Shown here: positions 59,132 through 64,000 of the stretch, one piece after another | Position numbering within the stretch: the first letter of the stretch is position 1 | Layout: every line of letters starts with the position of its first letter | Assembly (NCBI GenBank): GCA_965194535.1 | Contig: OZ239145.1 | Location: 310,001 to 374,000, forward strand | Length of the DNA: 64,000 bases | Reading direction: 5' to 3' | From: Verrucolacustris abundans | Lineage (GTDB): Bacteria > Verrucomicrobiota > Verrucomicrobiia > Methylacidiphilales > Verrucolacustridaceae | The notes under the pieces: generated by a model | What the model saw: only the letters and a program-made list of their open reading frames with translations | The model's database searches: none | What the model was told of the DNA's origin: nothing | Program-made: the position numbers and the translations under genes

Positions 59132-59827
59132 TTAAAACGCCCAAGTGACCGAAAGGGTGGGTCCGATAGAGTCGAGACCGACATTATCATGATCCGGCTC
59201 GGAGAGGCCGCCGTTGGAGATGTGTTGGTAAAGGATGCCGAGGTTTACCGAGAGCTGTTGCATGACGGGAATCCGAACGCCTGTTCCGATGGTGAAGCTG
59301 AAGCAGAAGTCCTGTCCTTGGGAGTTGGGTGCGCCCGTGGCATCGGTGAATATGAAGCCGACCCTTGATTCGAGGTAAGGGACAACGGGCCATCCTTCTT
59401 GGACAAAGTTGTATCGCGGTCCAAAGAGTCCACCAGTGAACCAGGGATTGGGGCCGTGGATTACGGGGGCATACATTCCGCTGAAGAGGAATTCGGTGTT
59501 CCCGCGGTTCCATCCCTCATTTCCGATTTCGTCCAACTGCCATCCCACCGTGATGAGTTGGGGGAGATAGCGATAATTGTTGGAGTTATTAATGGAGAAG
59601 AGGCCGGCCGTCTCTACTGATAGGCTGACTACATCCTCGCCAAATAGAGAGTTTTGGATCGAATCGGTGTTGGATAGTTGGGGGGATGGGGTAGCCGTGG
59701 ACTCTTTCACGGCTACACCAGACCAACAACTTGTTATTAATGACCAAGAAGTCGCTAAAAAAAGAGCTAAAACCAAGGAAGTTTTGCTTCCAGATTTACG
59801 TCTTAAAGTGATCATAGTTAATAGCAT
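59132..59827 (-). CDS. PagL-like lipid A 3-O-deacylase / acyloxyacyl hydrolase
   Basis: A 231-residue outer-membrane beta-barrel. A signal peptide covers about residues 1-42. The C-terminus 'ILYQHISNGGLSEPDHDNVG' contains the His-x-Ser-Asn catalytic motif and a downstream acidic residue as in PagL, ending 'GPTLSVTWAF' with a terminal Phe typical of barrel insertion. It would remove a 3-O acyl chain from lipid A, altering its immune recognition and charge. It is divergent from hldD. Confidence 0.8.
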   Translation of the reverse strand: MLLTMITLRRKSGSKTSLVLALFLATSWSLITSCWSGVAVKESTATPSPQLSNTDSIQNSLFGEDVVSLSVETAGLFSINNSNNYRYLPQLITVGWQLDEIGNEGWNRGNTEFLFSGMYAPVIHGPNPWFTGGLFGPRYNFVQEGWPVVPYLESRVGFIFTDATGAPNSQGQDFCFSFTIGTGVRIPVMQQLSVNLGILYQHISNGGLSEPDHDNVGLDSIGPTLSVTWAF

Positions 59828-59915
59828 AGAGGTAGTAATTTGTGCGATCTAGCCTATATTTAGACAAGATTTTTCTGTTTGGGAATAACTTTCTATCTAT
59901 ATAAGTTTAAAAACT

Positions 59916-60869
59916 ATGAAGCATATATGGGTTACAGGAGGGGGAGGGTTTATCGGGTCGAATCTCGTTCTACGGTTGCAGGAGGAGTTTCCGGGGGCTT
60001 CCCTGACGGTTTTGGATGATTTTCGGAGTGGGTCCTTTTTGAATTTGGAGGGGTATCGGGGGGATTTTGTGGCGGGGGACATCTCCCGATTGGACTGGGA
60101 GGCTGAGTTTCGGGGAAAAAGGCCGGATGCGATGTTTCACTTAGCCTCGATTACCGACACGACGTTGCAGGATCAGAAGATCCAGACTCATGACAACGTG
60201 GAGGGATTTCGGAGATTGCTGGAGTATCTTCGTCCTGAAAAAACACCGATTGTGTACGCGACGAGTGCGGCGACGTATGGGATTCGCGCGGGGGTGAATC
60301 GGGTGGGGGATCCGCTGGCTCCCGCCAATTCGTATGCATTCTCCAAAGTGCAGTTGGAAAATCTGGCGCGAAAAGTTTTGGAGGAGGAACCTTCGTGGAA
60401 AATCGGGGGGTTGCGTTACTTTAATGTGTACGGACCACGCGAAGGGCACAAAGGGGTGCCGGCGAGCATGGCGTGGCACTTGGCGGGGCAGATGCTGTTG
60501 GGCAAACGCCCAAGAATTTTCAAGAGCGGGGAGCAAAAGCGGGATTTCGTCTATGTGAAGGACATTGTGGCGTTCACGATTGCCGCGATGAAATCAGGAA
60601 AATCTGGCGTGTGGAACGCGGGTTCGGGACAGCCCAGAAGTTTTAATGAGATGGTAGAGGGATTGAACGAGGTGTTAGGGACAAAGTTGAAGCCCCAATA
60701 TTTCGAATGTCCGTATCCTTTTTACCAACCCCACACCGAGGCGGATATGTCAGCAACCAAGAGGGATTTGGGGATTCAACCCAAGTATAGTCTGGAGCAG
60801 GGACTGAAGGATTACTTTGAGTCGGGATGGCTGACACGTGGACGGATCGCGAAGAAAAAGAAAAAGTAA
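59916..60869 (+). CDS. hldD: ADP-glyceromanno-heptose 6-epimerase HldD
   Basis: A 317-residue SDR-type epimerase. 'IWVTGGGGFIGSNLVLRLQE' binds NADP, 'VYATSAATYG' holds the catalytic Ser/Thr region, and 'YAFSKVQLENL' gives Tyr-xxx-Lys. 'YFNVYGPREGHKGVPASMAW' and 'RDFVYVKDI' are typical for HldD. It converts ADP-D-glycero-D-manno-heptose to the L-glycero form for the lipopolysaccharide core, the step after hldE2 at 38989. Confidence 0.93.
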   Translation: MKHIWVTGGGGFIGSNLVLRLQEEFPGASLTVLDDFRSGSFLNLEGYRGDFVAGDISRLDWEAEFRGKRPDAMFHLASITDTTLQDQKIQTHDNVEGFRRLLEYLRPEKTPIVYATSAATYGIRAGVNRVGDPLAPANSYAFSKVQLENLARKVLEEEPSWKIGGLRYFNVYGPREGHKGVPASMAWHLAGQMLLGKRPRIFKSGEQKRDFVYVKDIVAFTIAAMKSGKSGVWNAGSGQPRSFNEMVEGLNEVLGTKLKPQYFECPYPFYQPHTEADMSATKRDLGIQPKYSLEQGLKDYFESGWLTRGRIAKKKKK

Positions 60870-60931
60870 GATTTTCGTTTTTGGGAAGGCTCTGTCCTCC
60901 CTTTGATTTGATTTTCCGCTAGGGTTTGGGG

Positions 60932-63469
60932 ATGGCATCGAATTTACCCATCGAGGAGATCCGGGAGAAGTTGGGAAAGGAATTGCGTGCAGGGTCAAAG
61001 CGGATTGTGATCGAAGCACCGACGGGTTCTGGAAAATCGACTCAGATTCCGCAAATGTTGCTGGAGGGAGGATTTTTAGGGGAGCGGGGTCAGGTGGTTA
61101 TACTGCAACCCAGACGGATCGCGGCACGGATGTTGGCGAAACGGGTGGCGGAGGAGAGGGGGGGCGAGTTGGGAAAAGAGGTGGGATATACGATTCGGTT
61201 GGACGATCAAACTTCGAAGGAGACTCGAATTCGTTTTGTTACCGAAGGGGTGTTGGTTAGGCAGATGATTTCGAGGCCCCGGTTGGATGGGGTGCAGGCA
61301 GTGATTTGTGATGAGTTTCACGAGAGGCATTTGTACGGAGATTTAACGTTGGGGAGGATTTTGAATCTGCAAGAAGCCGGTAGGCCGGATCTGATTCTCA
61401 TCGTGATGTCGGCAACTTTGGAAACAGAAAAGTTGGCGAAACGAATTGGAGCAGAGGTGTTGCGTTCGGAAGGAAGAACATTTCCTGTGGAGATCGAATA
61501 TTTGAAGCATCGAGAGGATCTGAGCGGATCAGGGGCGGCGGAGGTAGCGGCGAGAGAGGCGGAGCGTTTGATTCGAGCGGGGAAGGGGGACGTGCTGGTT
61601 TTTCTGCCAGGTGGATACGAAATCAGCCGGGCAAGAAGGGATTTGGAGGCGAGGTTGGGTCGATCCGAAGCGGTGGTTTTGCCGTTGCACGGAGAGATGT
61701 CGCCGAAGGATCAGGATGCAGCTTTGCAGAAGTATGATCGGCCGAAAGTGGTGGTGGCTACGAATGTGGCAGAGACCTCGTTGACTTTGGATGGGGTCAA
61801 GGCGGTGGTGGATTGCGGGTTGGCCCGGATGGCGAAGTACGATCCTAGGCGTGGGTTGGAGACGTTGCTGGTGGAGAGGATCAGTCATGCCTCGGCGGCT
61901 CAGCGGGCGGGCAGAGCGGGTCGGACGGCCCCTGGGATTTGCGTGAGATTGGAAACGGAGATGGATTGGTCGAAACGGGCAAAGGTGGAAGAGCCGGAGA
62001 TCCGAAAGTTAGATTTGGCGGAGGTGGCCTTGGTTTTGGCAGCGGCGGGGGCGGGGAGGTTACGGGATTTCCGTTGGGTGGATGCACCGGAAGAGAGTTC
62101 CGTTGTAAGGGCGGAGAAGTTGCTGGCCGATTTGGGTGCGACAAAGGGGGTGGGGGGAGAGTTGACGGAGACGGGGGAAAAAATGGCGGGTTGGCCTGTT
62201 CATCCGCGATTGGCACGGATGTTGATGGAAGCTGGATCGTTGGGGTGTTTGCGAGGGGCAACGGGGATTGCCGCCCTTCTATCGGGACGGCCGCTGTTGC
62301 AGAGAATGGCGGGACGAAAGGGGGAGGGGGCAGAAATTCTATGGGAGGGGGAGGAGGAGAGTGATCTGTTTGTGTGGCTGAGGGCGCTGCGGTTTGCGGA
62401 GAGGGAGAAGTTTCATCCTGGAGCGTGCGGGAGGATGGGGATTCATGGGGGAGCGGCGAGGGAAGCGGCAGCGGTTCGGGATCGGTTATTGAGCGTTTCT
62501 GTGGGGATGGGGCTGAAGGTGGAGGAGACTCCGGCGACAGGGGAAAAGTTGAGGAAGTGTGTCTTGGCGGGATTTTCTGATCATATGGGAAGGCGATTAG
62601 ACGGGGGGACATTGCGGTGTCGTCTGTCGGGAGGGCGGGGGGGCACGATTGCGCGGGAGAGTGTGGTGCGGGATCGGTCCTTGATTCTCGCTGCGGAGAT
62701 GAAGGAGATCGGGAGGACGGATGGAGAGGTGGAGGTAATTCTGGGGTTGGTTACAGCGGTGGAGGAGAGTTGGTTACGGGAGATGTTTCCGGAGGATTTC
62801 TCGGAGAGAAGCGGTCTGATTTTTGAGGAGAACGGCAGAAAGGTTTACCAGGTGGAGCAGAAACGTTTTCGGGATCTGGTCTTAGAGGAAAAAAAGAGGG
62901 ATGTGGAGGCGGGGTCGGAGACAGCAGCGGTTTTGGCGCAGGCGGTGTTGGAGAAGAAGTGTGCTTGGCCCGGATGGAATGCGGAAGCGGAGGGATTGTT
63001 GGAGCGTTTGGAAGTCGTGAGGGGTTGGGCAGAGCAGGAGGAGTGGCCTGAATGGGACGTGGAGGCGAAGAGGCTCGTTTTAGAGATGCAGTGTGAGGGC
63101 TGTCTGACTTGGCGTCAGGCGAATGAGCGAAGCGCGCTGGAGTCGATCCAAGCTTGGTTGGGCAAGGAAAGGATGAAGAGGCTGGAGAAGTTGGCGCCGG
63201 ACAGAATCGGAATGCTCGGCGGGAAGTTTTTGAAAGTTCAGTATGGAAAGGGGAGGGAGCCGATGGTGTCCGGCAGGATTCAGGAGTTGTACGGGTTGGA
63301 GAAGACGCCGCGGATTGGGGATGGGAAGGTGGAGGTCACGGTGGAAATTCTGGGTCCGAACCGGCGGCCGTTGCAAGTAACGAGAGATTTGGGATCGTTT
63401 TGGAAAGAGACGTATCCGAAGTTAAAAGGGGAGTTGGCGAGGAAGTATACCAAGCATGAGTGGAGGTAG
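60932..63469 (+). CDS. hrpB: ATP-dependent helicase HrpB (DEAH-box)
   Basis: An 845-residue DExH helicase. Motif I is 'EAPTGSGKSTQIP', Ia 'LQPRRIAARMLAKRVA', II 'CDEFHERHLYGD' (DEFH instead of DEAH, usual for HrpB), III 'VMSATL', V 'ATNVAETSLT' and VI 'QRAGRAGR'. The C-terminal helicase-associated and HrpB-specific regions follow. Its role is probably RNA or RNP remodelling but is not well defined in bacteria. ATG at 60932; an upstream TTG is two codons away. Confidence 0.95.
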   Translation: MASNLPIEEIREKLGKELRAGSKRIVIEAPTGSGKSTQIPQMLLEGGFLGERGQVVILQPRRIAARMLAKRVAEERGGELGKEVGYTIRLDDQTSKETRIRFVTEGVLVRQMISRPRLDGVQAVICDEFHERHLYGDLTLGRILNLQEAGRPDLILIVMSATLETEKLAKRIGAEVLRSEGRTFPVEIEYLKHREDLSGSGAAEVAAREAERLIRAGKGDVLVFLPGGYEISRARRDLEARLGRSEAVVLPLHGEMSPKDQDAALQKYDRPKVVVATNVAETSLTLDGVKAVVDCGLARMAKYDPRRGLETLLVERISHASAAQRAGRAGRTAPGICVRLETEMDWSKRAKVEEPEIRKLDLAEVALVLAAAGAGRLRDFRWVDAPEESSVVRAEKLLADLGATKGVGGELTETGEKMAGWPVHPRLARMLMEAGSLGCLRGATGIAALLSGRPLLQRMAGRKGEGAEILWEGEEESDLFVWLRALRFAEREKFHPGACGRMGIHGGAAREAAAVRDRLLSVSVGMGLKVEETPATGEKLRKCVLAGFSDHMGRRLDGGTLRCRLSGGRGGTIARESVVRDRSLILAAEMKEIGRTDGEVEVILGLVTAVEESWLREMFPEDFSERSGLIFEENGRKVYQVEQKRFRDLVLEEKKRDVEAGSETAAVLAQAVLEKKCAWPGWNAEAEGLLERLEVVRGWAEQEEWPEWDVEAKRLVLEMQCEGCLTWRQANERSALESIQAWLGKERMKRLEKLAPDRIGMLGGKFLKVQYGKGREPMVSGRIQELYGLEKTPRIGDGKVEVTVEILGPNRRPLQVTRDLGSFWKETYPKLKGELARKYTKHEWR

Positions 63470-63472
63470 TGT

Positions 63473-64000
63473 TTAGGGGGCGGAGGGAGAGTTTGTTTTC
63501 ACTCCTGCTGGTTGGGGAGAGAGGGGTGGAGCCGACGAGTCTTTTAGGCTTGGGCGTGGGCCTGCGGCTTTGAGGACCGCGGCTTGATCGGCGGCTGTGG
63601 CTTCTGGCTTAAGATTGGCGGGAGGTTGGGCGGCCGCTTTGGCCACGGCAGCGGCGAGTTGTTCGGCTTCGACGGCATTTTTGTAGGCAAGCAGAGCAGG
63701 AGGAAGTTCGGAGATTCCCTCTCCTGAAGCAAAGGATAGTGCGCGATCGCCTAAACCAGTTCCCTTTGTGGCTTCAGGGAACTCTTGGGCGATTTTTTCG
63801 TATGTATCGAGTGCAGACTTGGTTTTGTCGTCCCTGCGAAAGATCTCAGCAAGCTTCATGAGAATTCGAAAGCGATCTTTGGAATCCTTTTCGTCCAAAA
63901 GATCTAGGTCTTCCTCGTACAGCTGGGTTGCATCTTTTTTCTCATTCAGATCGCGATAGATGTCAGCACTTCCCTCTAAAATAATTTTGTTTTTCGGAAA
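63473..64000 (-). CDS. TPR-like protein, 5' end beyond the window
   Basis: The frame is open to the window edge, so at least the N-terminus is missing. Visible residues contain 'GSADIYRDLNEKKDATQLYE', 'FRILMKLAEIFRRDDKTKSA' and 'LDTYEKIAQEFP', which look like TPR helices. They are followed by an Ala/Pro-rich tail ('AAAVAKAAAQPPANLKPEAT'). Function unknown. It converges with hrpB, 3 bases apart. Confidence 0.6.
   Translation of the reverse strand, partial: FPKNKIILEGSADIYRDLNEKKDATQLYEEDLDLLDEKDSKDRFRILMKLAEIFRRDDKTKSALDTYEKIAQEFPEATKGTGLGDRALSFASGEGISELPPALLAYKNAVEAEQLAAAVAKAAAQPPANLKPEATAADQAAVLKAAGPRPSLKDSSAPPLSPQPAGVKTNSPSAP

Overview
The window looks like a chromosome segment of a Gram-negative member of the Verrucomicrobiota or a close PVC relative. 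The evidence is three surface proteins of lineage-typical kind (two with PEP-CTERM sorting tails), a lipopolysaccharide gene set (lpxK, the heptose genes hldE2 and hldD, a PagL-like lipid A deacylase), a bactofilin, the uronate epimerase UxaE and many Gfo/Idh/MocA oxidoreductases. The phylum call is inference from gene content; no rRNA is present.

Bases 1-20350 are a carbohydrate-utilisation and surface-protein region. A minus-strand operon (SGNH hydrolase, Gfo/Idh oxidoreductase, AraC regulator) faces a second SGNH hydrolase that is coupled to a LuxR-type regulator. Next comes a recent tandem duplication of a beta-strand-repeat surface protein whose two copies have different C-termini. Then follow an intracellular-looking GH28 polygalacturonase and a tightly coupled nine-gene plus-strand operon: uxaE, oxidoreductase, TIM-barrel epimerase, PIG-L deacetylase, NagB-like isomerase, class I aldolase, oxidoreductase, PfkB kinase and CBM9-like protein. 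A convergent nagB closes the block. Together these could degrade a pectin-like or N-acetyl-aminosugar-containing uronate polymer.

Bases 20640-23381 are a small integrative element or its remnant. It holds a GntR winged helix that runs into a 460-base array of drifting 10-12 bp units, an XRE repressor divergent from an excisionase-like gene across an overlapping promoter pair, and a tyrosine integrase. It ends at a 31-base fragment that looks like the 3' end of a tmRNA or tRNA gene.

Bases 23382-31520 hold DNA-repair and accessory genes: a photolyase split into two genes in reversed domain order, a small membrane protein, an ADP-ribosylglycohydrolase, a compact protein resembling the FBXO31 substrate-binding domain, umuDC, a methyltransferase, lpxK and an ORF6N-domain protein. 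REP-like palindromes separate several of them. Bases 31521-46540 are mostly housekeeping: dnaK-groES-groEL, pyruvate kinase, a BrnT/BrnA toxin-antitoxin pair, hldE2-purN, tRNA-Gln, purE-purK, dsbD, an unusually short uvrC and a beta-CASP metallo-hydrolase. Bases 46536-64000 carry a bactofilin, a class III adenylate cyclase, an EgtD-like methyltransferase, a primary-type sigma factor, a glycine-rich RRM protein, uppP, a Fur-family regulator divergent from a pseudopilin and a PEP-CTERM anchor-M protein, an ABC transporter with an AttH-like secreted protein, pagL, hldD, hrpB and the end of a TPR-like gene cut by the window edge.
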